Below, piece by piece: positions 42,782 through 50,766 of a stretch of 64,000 nucleotides of DNA. The notes beneath the pieces were generated by a model. The model saw only the letters and a program-made list of their open reading frames with translations, ran no database searches and was not told the origin of the DNA. How positions within the stretch are numbered: position 1 is the stretch's first letter; every line of letters starts with the position of its first letter. The stretch covers positions 1 to 64,000 of the forward strand of contig DAOUIF010000048.1 in the NCBI GenBank assembly GCA_034423575.1. Direction: 5' to 3'. Source of the stretch: Bin87 sp034423575. Its GTDB lineage: Bacteria > Chloroflexota > Dehalococcoidia > Lucifugimonadales > UBA3495. The position numbers and the translations under genes were made by a program.

Positions 42782-43051
42782 CTATTGGCGTATTGCCCAC
42801 AACCGTCGGAATTCATCCGCCGTCATCGGGCAATTTACCGGGTCGTCAAGTTCAGAGTTCGTAAGCTTCAGCCGTTTGGCAGTATCCGATAGAATATGTT
42901 GGGGCAACTGGCCGCGGCTGGAATGCGAGAATTTTGCGACCCGATATTCCCGGCCACCGAACTCGAACCACCAGAAAACGTGGTGTCGGCGCCGGTCTTC
43001 CACAGCTCCCAGCTTACGCCGCAAAGCCCGTTGCCGCTCCCTGACGTCCAT
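42782..43051 (-). CDS. Small basic protein, possible toxin partner
   Basis: An 89-residue basic protein (MDVRERQRALRRKLG; HHVFWWFEFGGREYRVAKFSHSSRGQLPQHILSDTAKRLKL). The strand-rich His/Ser middle and the final helix resemble HicA-like RNA-binding toxins in outline, but the Gly-His catalytic pattern of HicA is not clear. It is the last of three small minus-strand genes. The gene before it ends six bases upstream. Confidence 0.55.
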   Translation of the reverse strand: MDVRERQRALRRKLGAVEDRRRHHVFWWFEFGGREYRVAKFSHSSRGQLPQHILSDTAKRLKLTNSELDDPVNCPMTADEFRRLWAIRQ

Positions 43052-43057
43052 CCGGGC

Positions 43058-43393
43058 TTACTCATGACACCGGCGGATGATGCCACGCAATTTCGCAAGG
43101 TCGGCAGCAGCGGATACGCCGAGTCTAGCCTCCCGCTCCTCCAAAGATTCGCGATACTCCGACAACGACGTCCGCAGGTCCTGAACCGCCTCTTCAACGG
43201 ATGCGCCCTCTCCGTATTCCTCAACCGTCAGGTGACGAGAGACAGCGAGCACTTCCTCCCCAGAAGCCTGAATCTCCACCACGAGGTCTACGGTCAACTC
43301 CCAATCATCATCCCACGAGCAATCGGACGGAATGACGTGCAGCTTTTTGCCTGCATCGGGCCGGTCGGCATAAAGGTTGGATGGTTCAGCCAT
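43058..43393 (-). CDS. Small acidic protein, HicB-like antitoxin candidate
   Basis: A 111-residue acidic protein with a beta region (WELTVDLVVEIQASGEEVLAVSRHLTVEEYGEG) followed by helices with ASVEEAVQDLRTSLSEYRESLEEREARL. This is the layout of HicB-type partially degraded RNase H fold antitoxins: a strand pair, then a helix that begins with S-x-E-E-A. With the basic gene downstream it forms a plausible toxin-antitoxin pair in reverse order (antitoxin first). Confidence 0.55.
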   Translation of the reverse strand: MAEPSNLYADRPDAGKKLHVIPSDCSWDDDWELTVDLVVEIQASGEEVLAVSRHLTVEEYGEGASVEEAVQDLRTSLSEYRESLEEREARLGVSAAADLAKLRGIIRRCHE

Positions 43394-43402
43394 GTGTCCT
43401 AC

Positions 43403-43603
43403 CTACAGTTCTTGCAACGTGCCGTCGGCTTTCGCTTGAACGGCTTGCTCAACCAGGGAGTCCAGCTTGCCGTCGCGGGCATCCTGCTCGATTTCCGCGT
43501 CCCAGCGTTCACGCTCCATTTCGTGAAACCAGCGGCTCAATTGGGCATAGTCGGCCTCGGGTAGCTCTAATATGGCCTGTCGGATTTCCGCCACAGTTTT
43601 CAT
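43403..43603 (-). CDS. Small ParD/addiction-module-type antitoxin-like protein
   Basis: A 66-residue helical protein: MKTVAEIRQAILELPEADYAQLSRWFHEMERERWDAEIEQ then DARDGKLDSLVEQAVQA. This pattern (short helical start, W-D-x-x-I-E-x-D, GKLDxLxEEA) is seen in many antitoxins that sit before RelE/ParE toxins. AAGGA lies nine bases before the ATG at 43603; a longer frame upstream looks unrelated. Here the next gene, nine bases downstream, is not a RelE toxin but the HicB-like protein. Confidence 0.65.
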   Translation of the reverse strand: MKTVAEIRQAILELPEADYAQLSRWFHEMERERWDAEIEQDARDGKLDSLVEQAVQAKADGTLQEL

Positions 43604-43778
43604 ATTGGGGTTTCCTTGGTGGGAAGGACGGGCATCAACTGGCTTGGGCGGTTCTGACGGGACTAATGCGCTTTCGAACATGATCGAGGTCATCCCGTGA
43701 ACCAGCCCATCTGGCAGTGGCTTATCTCGCTGCGGTTTGAATGCCATTCAATGCCTCCGGCAGGAGAGGAAAGGTTTA

Positions 43779-44333
43779 TCAAAGGGGTAGTGTGCCGAGT
43801 AGCGACAATGCCGACAAAGTGACCGCGGTGATGCTGGTGGCCACTCCAATGACAGATAGTACCCAAGTCCATCGTTGGATGCTCTTTTGGTTTCGCCTGT
43901 CCAATTCCCGTTGGGTTAACATGATGCGTGCCCACCTGATATCAGTGGGCATCCAATGAATGATAGGGCTGTTTGTATCGTTGGGATCTTCGTGTATCGC
44001 ACCGAACTTGGCGTCCACGGCTTCATGCAACGCTTGGCTGAGGAGATCATCACTCATCGACCGTAAATCCGCTTCACTCGGTAAGGAGTAGTGAAATTCA
44101 GGAGCCGATCCAGTCAGCGGGATCTCGACAAAACCATTCTTTACTCCCTTTTCGGCTTCCATCCACTGCGCCAAAGCGTCCATATGGGGATGTCGGCTTC
44201 CCGAAACGGCGTGTTGAATCATGAGGAGGCTCAAATGGATATACTGCAACCGCAGACCCATCTGCTTGTCTCTGTTCTCCATATGTACTCCATGCACTCC
44301 GAGTCGCCCAATGGTGGCGGCGACCCACACCAT
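43779..44333 (-). CDS. Tail-anchored hypothetical protein
   Basis: A protein of about 184 residues with a soluble helical part and one C-terminal membrane segment (WTWVLSVIGVATSITAVTLSALSLLG), so it is predicted to be anchored by its tail with the bulk in the cytoplasm. The ATG at 44333 is the first usable start after the methyltransferase stop at 44351. Its ribosome-binding site is weak (GGGACAA). It follows the methyltransferase-HNH gene by 17 bases and is likely cotranscribed. Family not recognised. Confidence 0.6.
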   Translation of the reverse strand: MVWVAATIGRLGVHGVHMENRDKQMGLRLQYIHLSLLMIQHAVSGSRHPHMDALAQWMEAEKGVKNGFVEIPLTGSAPEFHYSLPSEADLRSMSDDLLSQALHEAVDAKFGAIHEDPNDTNSPIIHWMPTDIRWARIMLTQRELDRRNQKSIQRWTWVLSVIGVATSITAVTLSALSLLGTLPL

Positions 44334-44350
44334 ATTGTTTATATTGTCCC

Positions 44351-45745
44351 TTACGCCGCCATGCCCATCTCCCGCAGGCGGGCTACCAGGTATTCCTGGG
44401 GGCGGTCGCCCTTGACCCGGTTGCAGTGGGCGCAGAGGAGTTGCAGGTTTTCGATGTGATCGGTGCCGCCGGCCGACTGCGGGATGACGTGGTCGACCTC
44501 CAGGTGGCGGAACTCGAAGGCGGACTTGCAGCCGTTGCAGCGGCCTTCCTGCTGGCCGAAGAGGACGTGCTTGTTCTGGCGGTAGGGGATGGGCGCGTCG
44601 ATGTCGGTGCGTCGGGGAACGTCGGTGCGGGCGGTGACGAGGCGGTTGTGGAAGAGCTCGCCCATGGTCTGCTGGAGGCGCATGTTGACCAGCTCGACGG
44701 CTTTGGGGGAGATGTCGATGCCAATCCAGCGACGGCCCAGGTTCTCGGCGGCGACGCAGGCGGTGGCGCAGCCGCAGAAGGGGTCCAGCACCACGTCGTC
44801 CTCGTTGGAGGACGCCTTGATGATGCGCTCCAGCAGGGCGAGGGGTTTCTGCGTGGGGTAGCCGATGCGCTCTCTGGCCTGCGAGTTTATAGGTGAGATG
44901 TCTGCCCACGAATCTTGCAACGGCAATCCTGGCATCTCGTCGAGATAGCGCTTGTAGCGCGGCACCGCACCTGGCCGACTTTGCACAACCCTGCCTTCGG
45001 CAACAAGCTCGTGCATGCGTTCTTCACTGTACCGCCAATAACGGGTGACGCCCATCACGTCGTATTGGGGATTGCCCCTGGATGCCCCACCAGGGCCGGT
45101 CAAATTGTCTAGAGTGTACCGACGGTTAGTCTCTGGCTCTATGAGCGAGAATCTTGCGATGTATTCGGGTTCGTAATCCGTATAAATTGTGTTCCATGTC
45201 CATTGGTCTGTGATTGTGTAGAAGAGCAGGACGTCGTGGACACGGCCATGTTGCTGTCGGCCTTGCCGGCCGTCGTTATGGGCGGTGGTTCGTTTCCAAA
45301 TGATTTCGCTGCGAAAGTTACCCTGTCCATAGATGCTGTCCATCAGCAGCTTGAGATAATGGCTCGCGGTGGGGTCGCAGTGGAGGTAGATGGAGCCGGT
45401 GTCCTTGAGGACGCGGCGCATTTCCAGCAGGCGCACGGCCATCATGCAGAGGTAGGACTGCATCCCCTTGCCGTGGGTGAGGCCGGCGGTTTGAAGAACC
45501 TGGTACATGGCCGGCTGCTCGTCGGCGATGAGGCCCATCCAGGCCACGTCCAGGTCCGAGAGGGTCCAGGTGTCCTTGAAGGCGGCGCCGGCCGCTGCTG
45601 ACCCCACGGGCGCGGCGTAGTTGCGGTTGGAGTTGAAGGGCGGATCGAGGTAGATCAGGTCAACCGACGCGGAGTTGAGGCCGCGCAGAATTTCGAGGTT
45701 GTCCCCGGTCCAGATGGTGCGGTCGGCGAAGTTGGGGGTGGTCAT
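44351..45745 (-). CDS. DNA methyltransferase fused to an HNH nuclease domain
   Basis: A 464-residue protein. The amino-methyltransferase part has motif IV first (LIYLDPPFNSN, residues 30-40) and the SAM motif later (LDPFCGCATACVAAENLGRRWIGIDI), the order of beta-class N4/N6 enzymes. YPTQKPLALLERIIKASS is the motif preceding SAM binding. The last 63 residues add an HNH endonuclease: Cys403-x-x-Cys406, EVDHVIPQSAGGTDHIENLQLLC, and Cys438-x-x-Cys441 with CNRVKGDR. The four Cys should hold zinc. One protein thus combines modification and cutting domains. ATG at 45745 fits the family start. Confidence 0.93.
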   Translation of the reverse strand: MTTPNFADRTIWTGDNLEILRGLNSASVDLIYLDPPFNSNRNYAAPVGSAAAGAAFKDTWTLSDLDVAWMGLIADEQPAMYQVLQTAGLTHGKGMQSYLCMMAVRLLEMRRVLKDTGSIYLHCDPTASHYLKLLMDSIYGQGNFRSEIIWKRTTAHNDGRQGRQQHGRVHDVLLFYTITDQWTWNTIYTDYEPEYIARFSLIEPETNRRYTLDNLTGPGGASRGNPQYDVMGVTRYWRYSEERMHELVAEGRVVQSRPGAVPRYKRYLDEMPGLPLQDSWADISPINSQARERIGYPTQKPLALLERIIKASSNEDDVVLDPFCGCATACVAAENLGRRWIGIDISPKAVELVNMRLQQTMGELFHNRLVTARTDVPRRTDIDAPIPYRQNKHVLFGQQEGRCNGCKSAFEFRHLEVDHVIPQSAGGTDHIENLQLLCAHCNRVKGDRPQEYLVARLREMGMAA

Positions 45746-45752
45746 GGGACGG

Positions 45753-45761
45753 ATTTTAGCA
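45753..45761 (-). promoter_or_regulatory. Extended -10 promoter of the methyltransferase-HNH gene
   Basis: On the minus strand TGCTAAAAT ends seven bases before the ATG, so transcription should begin at the start codon itself and give a leaderless message. There is no ribosome-binding site before the ATG, in agreement with this. Confidence 0.5.
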
Positions 45762-45773
45762 CTGCAATCCCCG

Positions 45774-45802
45774 TTGACCCGCCCGGTGGCGGTCTCTACA
45801 AT
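45774..45802 (+). promoter_or_regulatory. Sigma-70 type promoter of the cyclase operon
   Basis: TTGACC (45774-45779) and TACAAT (45797-45802) are separated by exactly 17 bases. The expected transcript starts near 45809, 46 bases before the ATG, with GGAGGG in its leader. It diverges from the methyltransferase promoter 20 bases away. Confidence 0.65.
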
Positions 45803-45854
45803 CGCTCCAACTGGTAGGTGATACGGAAACATTGACCGCATCGGAGGGACCACC

Positions 45855-46790
45855 ATGACCACACCAACCATTCCCACCGAAGAGCAAGTATTGGGCTGGT
45901 TCGATTCGCTGAGCAACTGGGGTCGTTGGGGCGACGACGACGAGCTGGGCACGCTGAACCTGATAACCGATGCGAAGCGTAAAGAGGCGGCGAGCCTGGT
46001 CCAGGAAGGCATCAGCGTGACCTGCTCACGGCTGCTGGTTCCGGAGATGGCGCCGGACGTGACCAGCATCCCGCCGTTGCACTACATGGTGTCCACCGGT
46101 GAATCCGCCCCATCCGAGGGTGGCGGCGGCGCCAGCGATTTCCTGGGGGTGTCATTCCACGGGCTCACCGTCACCCACCTGGACAGCCTGTGCCACCAGT
46201 TCTGGAACGGCAAGATGTACAACGGCATGGACGCCGGGTTGGTCAACAACGCCAACAAGGCCGGAGCCGGTGCGATTGACGCGGTGAAGAACGGCGTTGT
46301 GACACGTGGGGTGCTGCTGGATATCGCCGGCGTGAAGGGCCGGGATTGGCTGGACGCCGCCGAGCCGGTTTTCACCGCCGATCTGGAAGCGGCGGAAGAG
46401 GCCCAGGGCGTCCGGGTGACGGAAGGGGACGCGCTGTGCATCCGGCTGGGTTGGTACAAGCGTCGCCAAGAGGTTGGCCCGCCCAGCGCGGCCGAAGGGC
46501 GGCCCGGCCTGCACGCGGAGACTTTGCCATGGCTGCGGGAGCGCGGTGTTTCCATCGCCGCGTGCGACGCCTCATGGGACGTTGCGCCCAGCGAATACCC
46601 ATACGTTGGCCTTCCCATCCATAAGGTTGGGATCGTCGGCATGGGGTTGTGGCTGATCGACGCGGCGAATTTCGACGAGGTTGCGCCGGTGTGCCGCCGG
46701 CTGAACCGCTGGGATTTTATGTTCACCGTCGCGCCGCTGAGGTGGCACAATGCCACCGGGTCGCCGGTAAACCCGCTGGCGACGTTCTGA
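45855..46790 (+). CDS. Cyclase family protein (kynurenine formamidase-like fold)
   Basis: A 311-residue metal-dependent hydrolase of the cyclase family (PF04199 type). The metal motif is FHGLTVTHLDSLCHQFWNGKMYNG, with the T-H-x-D-x-x-x-H order. Other landmarks are NWGRWGDDDELGTLNLIT, RGVLLDIAGVKGRDWLDA, LCIRLGWY, and a C-terminal His in VGLPIHKVGIVGMGLWLID. This longer subgroup is frequent near aromatic and CoA metabolism. Substrate unknown. Confidence 0.92.
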   Translation: MTTPTIPTEEQVLGWFDSLSNWGRWGDDDELGTLNLITDAKRKEAASLVQEGISVTCSRLLVPEMAPDVTSIPPLHYMVSTGESAPSEGGGGASDFLGVSFHGLTVTHLDSLCHQFWNGKMYNGMDAGLVNNANKAGAGAIDAVKNGVVTRGVLLDIAGVKGRDWLDAAEPVFTADLEAAEEAQGVRVTEGDALCIRLGWYKRRQEVGPPSAAEGRPGLHAETLPWLRERGVSIAACDASWDVAPSEYPYVGLPIHKVGIVGMGLWLIDAANFDEVAPVCRRLNRWDFMFTVAPLRWHNATGSPVNPLATF

Positions 46791-47356
46791 TGACGGCTCC
46801 CGTACTCAGCGAATACGACCGGGCGCACAACCGTAGCGTCTGGTCGGAGTGGCTGCGTCGTTCCGATTGGACCGTTGTACCCAAAGCTGGCGGCGGGACT
46901 CACGAAATCCGGGATACCTGGGACGTGGGATTCGCTTTGGCGACGGAATACTGGCCGCTCCGCAACGAGGTGGCGGACGCGGCTGAGTACGAAGACGACA
47001 TCGAGCCGGCGGTCATGATGACCTGCTATGGGTTACAGGATGGCGCCGGCAGCTTCAACTGTGCCGATTTACCCGAACGTATTCGCAGCCGCATTCTGTT
47101 CGCGGCGCAAGCGGCCAAGGGCACTTCGCGCGGCCAGGGCAGCATCGCCGCCTACATGGCGCACAACACCATCGCGGCGCTGACTGAGGAGGACGAGTGG
47201 CACCTGTTTGTGCTGGCGAATTGCCTGGACGACATGTGGCGTGACGATCCCTCTCCTATGGCGGGGACCGTTTTCAGCCCGCCTGACATCGCTCGCCTGA
47301 TTGCCGACATACTCGACGCCGCGCCGGCGTCAATGCTGGCATCTGCGGATAACTGA
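46790..47356 (+). CDS. Hypothetical protein downstream of the cyclase
   Basis: A 188-residue soluble acidic protein (MTAPVLSEYDRAHNRSVWSEWLRRSDWTVV). It contains DTWDVGFALATEYWPLRNEVADAAEYEDDIEP and a run of helices. The ATG overlaps the last base of the cyclase stop (TGATG), so translation is coupled. No family or active-site motif recognised. Confidence 0.7.
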   Translation: MTAPVLSEYDRAHNRSVWSEWLRRSDWTVVPKAGGGTHEIRDTWDVGFALATEYWPLRNEVADAAEYEDDIEPAVMMTCYGLQDGAGSFNCADLPERIRSRILFAAQAAKGTSRGQGSIAAYMAHNTIAALTEEDEWHLFVLANCLDDMWRDDPSPMAGTVFSPPDIARLIADILDAAPASMLASADN

Positions 47357-47426
47357 TCTGCGCGGACCTCCTTTGGCTGAACTCGGAACAGCCGCTTCGA
47401 ATACTCACGGTGAAATCGCAAAACCA

Positions 47427-48698
47427 ATGACTGAAGGAACTGACTACGGGCCCGGACTCCTTGCGCCCTACCGAGTGCTGGATCTCACCGACGGCCGGGG
47501 TCTGCTGTGCGGCAAGATGCTGGCCGACCTGGGCGCGGATGTGGTGCAGGTGGAGCCGCCCGGAGGCAGTCCTGCCCGCAGGATAGGACCGTTCTACAAG
47601 GACGAGCCGGGGGCCGAGCGCAGCCTTTTCTGGTGGGCGTATTGCGCCAACAAGCGCGGGGTCACGCTGGACGTCGGCAAGGCGGACGGCGCGGCGCTTT
47701 TCCGGCGGTTGGTTGGTCAGGCGGACTTTGTGATCGAGTCGGGAGATCCGGGCCACATGGCATCGCTGGGGTTGGGTTACGCCGAGCTGCGGGAATTGAA
47801 CCCGCGACTGGTCATGGTCTCGATCACAGCTTTTGGACAGGACGGGCCGTACGCGGATTACGCGGCGTCGGACATCGTGGGCATGGCGCTGGGCGGGTTC
47901 ATGCATCTGACCGGGGACGGCGACCGTCCGCCGTTGCGGGTCAGCATGCCCCAGTTCTACCAGCACGGCAGCGCAGCTGGCGCGGCCGGCGCGATGATTG
48001 CGCACACGCACCGGCAGTTGACCGGCGAGGGACAGCACGTCGACGTGTCCTGCCAACAAGCGGTGGCCCGGACGCTGGCCCACGCGCCGCAGTACTGGGA
48101 CCTGGAACAGACCATCCTGCGTCGCATGGGAGCGTACCGGGAGTCCGCGGGAGGGACATTCACCCGGATCAACTGGCCGTGCAAGGATGGGTACGTGAAC
48201 TTTCAGCCGGGCGGGGGAACCGCCGGCTCCGCCCGCAGCGTACGCTCGATGCTCGCCTGGATGGCGGAAGAGGGCATGGGCAGTCCCGAGTTGGAGGCGG
48301 TCAACTGGGAGGAGCTCGGCTACGGCACCGCGCGAGCGGAGATCATGGAGCTGACGGTGGCAGCGGTGGCGCCGTTCTTCATGACCCACACCCGCAACGA
48401 GCTGGCCGACGGAGCTTTGGAACGTCGCATCCTGCTGTTTCCGGTGGCGACGCCGAGCGACATCCTCGCGCATCGCCAACTGGCAGCGCGGGACTACTAC
48501 GACCGGATCGAGCACGACGACATTGGCGAAACGGTCACCTACCTGGGCCATTTCGTCAAGGACCTGACGGACCCTTTACGGGTAGGGGTGAGGCGCCGGG
48601 CTCCGCGCGTCGGTGAGCACAACCGGGAAATCCTCGGCGGCGAGTTGGGCCTGAATGACCGAGATCTTGGGCGGCTCACCGAGTTGGGTGTGGTTTGA
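47427..48698 (+). CDS. Family III (CaiB/BaiF) CoA transferase, first copy
   Basis: A 423-residue transferase that moves CoA between carboxylic acids. It has the interlocked-ring fold landmarks: VLDLTDGRGLLCGKMLADLGADVVQVEPPGG, FWWAYCANKRGVTLDV, DFVIESGDPG, the MVSITAFGQDGPYADYAASDIVGMALGGFMHLTG stretch, and GQHVDVSCQQAVA. The catalytic Asp of the family would be expected after GxxGPYA; here it is the Asp of ASDIVG. The start at 47427 opens the conserved region; earlier codons look unrelated. Confidence 0.92.
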   Translation: MTEGTDYGPGLLAPYRVLDLTDGRGLLCGKMLADLGADVVQVEPPGGSPARRIGPFYKDEPGAERSLFWWAYCANKRGVTLDVGKADGAALFRRLVGQADFVIESGDPGHMASLGLGYAELRELNPRLVMVSITAFGQDGPYADYAASDIVGMALGGFMHLTGDGDRPPLRVSMPQFYQHGSAAGAAGAMIAHTHRQLTGEGQHVDVSCQQAVARTLAHAPQYWDLEQTILRRMGAYRESAGGTFTRINWPCKDGYVNFQPGGGTAGSARSVRSMLAWMAEEGMGSPELEAVNWEELGYGTARAEIMELTVAAVAPFFMTHTRNELADGALERRILLFPVATPSDILAHRQLAARDYYDRIEHDDIGETVTYLGHFVKDLTDPLRVGVRRRAPRVGEHNREILGGELGLNDRDLGRLTELGVV

Positions 48699-48702
48699 GC
48701 AC

Positions 48703-48760
48703 TTGCATGGATGCGCGGGATAAACCAATAGGTATCCCTTTCATCCCGTAATCCATGCAA
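48703..48760. repeat. Long imperfect palindrome between the two CoA transferases
   Basis: TTGCATGGAT (48703-48712) and CGGGAT (48716-48721) pair with ATCCCG (48743-48748) and ATCCATGCAA (48751-48760), 16 pairs with a small internal loop. The inner bases add GGTATCCC-type pairing. It may act as a terminator or a dispersed REP-like element. It ends 25 bases before the second transferase start. Confidence 0.75.
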
Positions 48761-48784
48761 ATCACTAATTCGGAAGTGTTCGGT

Positions 48785-50020
48785 ATGGCTGATTTACCAT
48801 TGGCAGGTTTGAAAGTCCTCGACTTCTGCTGGGTCGCCGTCGGTCCGATGACCACCAAGTACCTGTCGGAATACGGCGCGACGGTGCTACGCGTTGAGTC
48901 GGCCAAGCGGCCGGAAACGCTGCGGCGCGCCGGGCCGTTCGCCGGAGGGCAGTCGGGTGTCAACCGCTCCGGATACTTCGCCAATTACAACGCCAACAAA
49001 TACGGCCTGTCCATCGACATGGGCCATCCGCAGGCGCCGGGGCTCATCCTGCGGATCGCCGAATGGGCGGACGTGGTCACCGAGAACTTCACGCCGGGGA
49101 CGCTGGAGCGCTGGGGATTAGGCTACGAAGAACTCAGCCGGGTCAACCCGCGCATCGTGCTGTTCAGCGCGTCGATGCTGGGGCGTGGCGGGCCGATGCA
49201 AACCCAGCCCGGGTTCGGGGCAGTGCTGTCGTCTCTGGCCGGCTACACCAACATCATCGGGTGGCCGGATCGCGGACCGGTGAATCCGTATGGCGCTTAC
49301 ACCGACTTCGTATGCCCCAAGTTCGCAGTGTCCGCCATCCTGGCCGCTGTGGACCGTCAGCGGGCCACGGGCAAAGGAACGCACCTGGACATGTCCCAGC
49401 TGGAAACCAGCCTCCATTTCGGCGGCCCAATGCTGCTGGACGCGGCCGTTAACGGGCGAGAGCCGGAACTGGTGGGTAATCGTCATTACGCAGCGTCGCC
49501 ACACGGTGCGTATCCGTGTGCTCTGGACGCCAACGGCGAAGCTGACCGCTGGATCGCGATTGCGGCATTCAACGACGGGCAATGGGCCGCCCTGCGCGAT
49601 CAGATTGCAGCCGACGGTTATGCGGATATCGCCTCAGGCGAGTTCCGCACCTTCCGTGTGCGCAAAGCCCACGAGGACAAGCTGGACGGCATCATCGCCG
49701 GTTGGACGGTGAACCACGACCGGCACGAATTGATGGCCCGCCTGCAAGTGGTGGGTGTCCCCGCCGGTGTGGTCAACGATACGCGCGACCTGTTCGGGGA
49801 CGAACAACTGCGGCATCGGGAGCACTTCACCTGGCTGGATCATCCGGAGATGGGGCCTTACGCCACGGACTACACTGAGATGCAACTTTCGCTAACCCCG
49901 GGGCGGTTGGACCGCCCGGCGCCGCTGCTGGGGCAGGACACGGAGCATGCGCTCCGCGAGATAGTGGGACTTAGCGAGGCGGAGTACCGGGGGCTGGCTG
50001 ACGCGGGAGCCCTGGAGTGA
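48785..50020 (+). CDS. Family III (CaiB/BaiF) CoA transferase, second copy
   Basis: A 411-residue paralogue of the previous gene. Seen are LPLAGLKVLDFCWVAVGPMTTKYLSEYGATVLRVES, GYFANYNANKYGLSIDM, ADVVTENFTPGTLERWGLGYEEL, FSASMLGRGGPMQTQPGFGAVLSSLAGYTNIIGWPD, and KGTHLDMSQLETS. The start at 48785 avoids the palindrome in which an earlier ATG (48755) lies. Tandem CaiB-type genes often encode a heteromeric transferase or two substrate-specific enzymes. Confidence 0.93.
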   Translation: MADLPLAGLKVLDFCWVAVGPMTTKYLSEYGATVLRVESAKRPETLRRAGPFAGGQSGVNRSGYFANYNANKYGLSIDMGHPQAPGLILRIAEWADVVTENFTPGTLERWGLGYEELSRVNPRIVLFSASMLGRGGPMQTQPGFGAVLSSLAGYTNIIGWPDRGPVNPYGAYTDFVCPKFAVSAILAAVDRQRATGKGTHLDMSQLETSLHFGGPMLLDAAVNGREPELVGNRHYAASPHGAYPCALDANGEADRWIAIAAFNDGQWAALRDQIAADGYADIASGEFRTFRVRKAHEDKLDGIIAGWTVNHDRHELMARLQVVGVPAGVVNDTRDLFGDEQLRHREHFTWLDHPEMGPYATDYTEMQLSLTPGRLDRPAPLLGQDTEHALREIVGLSEAEYRGLADAGALE

Positions 50021-50063
50021 CGTTTGTGCCTTCCTGCAAAGCCCGCTTACCGGTCGGCGGATT

Positions 50064-50696
50064 TTGTTTCAACTGATATTGCTGGCGGTGCACATCGCCG
50101 CCGGTTCGGTATCGCTGGCGACGGCTGGGGTCGCGTTGGTCACCACCAAGGGCGGGCGTTGGCACGTGCTGGCGGGGCGCATTTATACCGTCGGGATGAC
50201 GGTGGTATTCGTGACCGCGATACCATTGGCGATTTTCGCCGACAGTATTTTCCTGTTTCTGATCGCGTTGTTCAGCTTCTACTTGGTATTCGCTGGCTGG
50301 CGATTCGCGCGAAACCGACGGCGGCGCGCGCATCCGGTGGACTGGATCGCGGTCGCCGCGATCGGAGTCACAGGTTTGGCGATGTGGGGCTATGCGGTGA
50401 TGATTGCATTGGATGGCAGTTCGCAATGGGTGACGCTGCTGATTTTCGGCGGGATCGCAGTCGCGCTGGGCTTGGCCGATGCGAGGTTTCACTGGACCCA
50501 ACCGGGTGGCGCGCGGCGGGTGTCCCGGCATCTGACCAACATGATGGCCGGCACCATCGCGACCATCACCGCGGTGACCGTCGTGAACGTAAGCATGGAG
50601 CCGGTGTGGGTGCCGTGGATATTGCCCACGGCGGTGATTACACCGCTGATCGTCTGGTGGAACTTCCGCGTGCTGCGACGCGCGCGTTCAAGTTGA
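50064..50696 (+). CDS. DUF2306-like membrane protein
   Basis: A 210-residue protein with about six membrane segments (LILLAVHIAAGSVSLATAGVALV, TVGMTVVFVTAIPLAIF, IFLFLIALFSFYLVFAGW, IAVAAIGVTGLAMWGYAVM, WVTLLIFGGIAVALGLAD, MMAGTIATITAVTVVNVSM). The two intramembrane His (AVHIAAG and GRWHVLAGRIY) resemble DUF2306/heme-type membrane proteins. Start is TTG at 50064. Function unknown. Confidence 0.75.
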   Translation: MFQLILLAVHIAAGSVSLATAGVALVTTKGGRWHVLAGRIYTVGMTVVFVTAIPLAIFADSIFLFLIALFSFYLVFAGWRFARNRRRRAHPVDWIAVAAIGVTGLAMWGYAVMIALDGSSQWVTLLIFGGIAVALGLADARFHWTQPGGARRVSRHLTNMMAGTIATITAVTVVNVSMEPVWVPWILPTAVITPLIVWWNFRVLRRARSS

Positions 50697-50766
50697 CATC
50701 CCAATCGCAGGGCGGCTAAATTGATCGCCACCTCACCGAACCACACCGAGTTGCGAGGCTGTACCC

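Noticed and set aside
44336..44909. N-terminal extension of the tail-anchored protein up to 44909
   Set aside because: That part is an Arg/Pro/His-rich out-of-frame reading of the methyltransferase-HNH gene; the real start is at about 44333.
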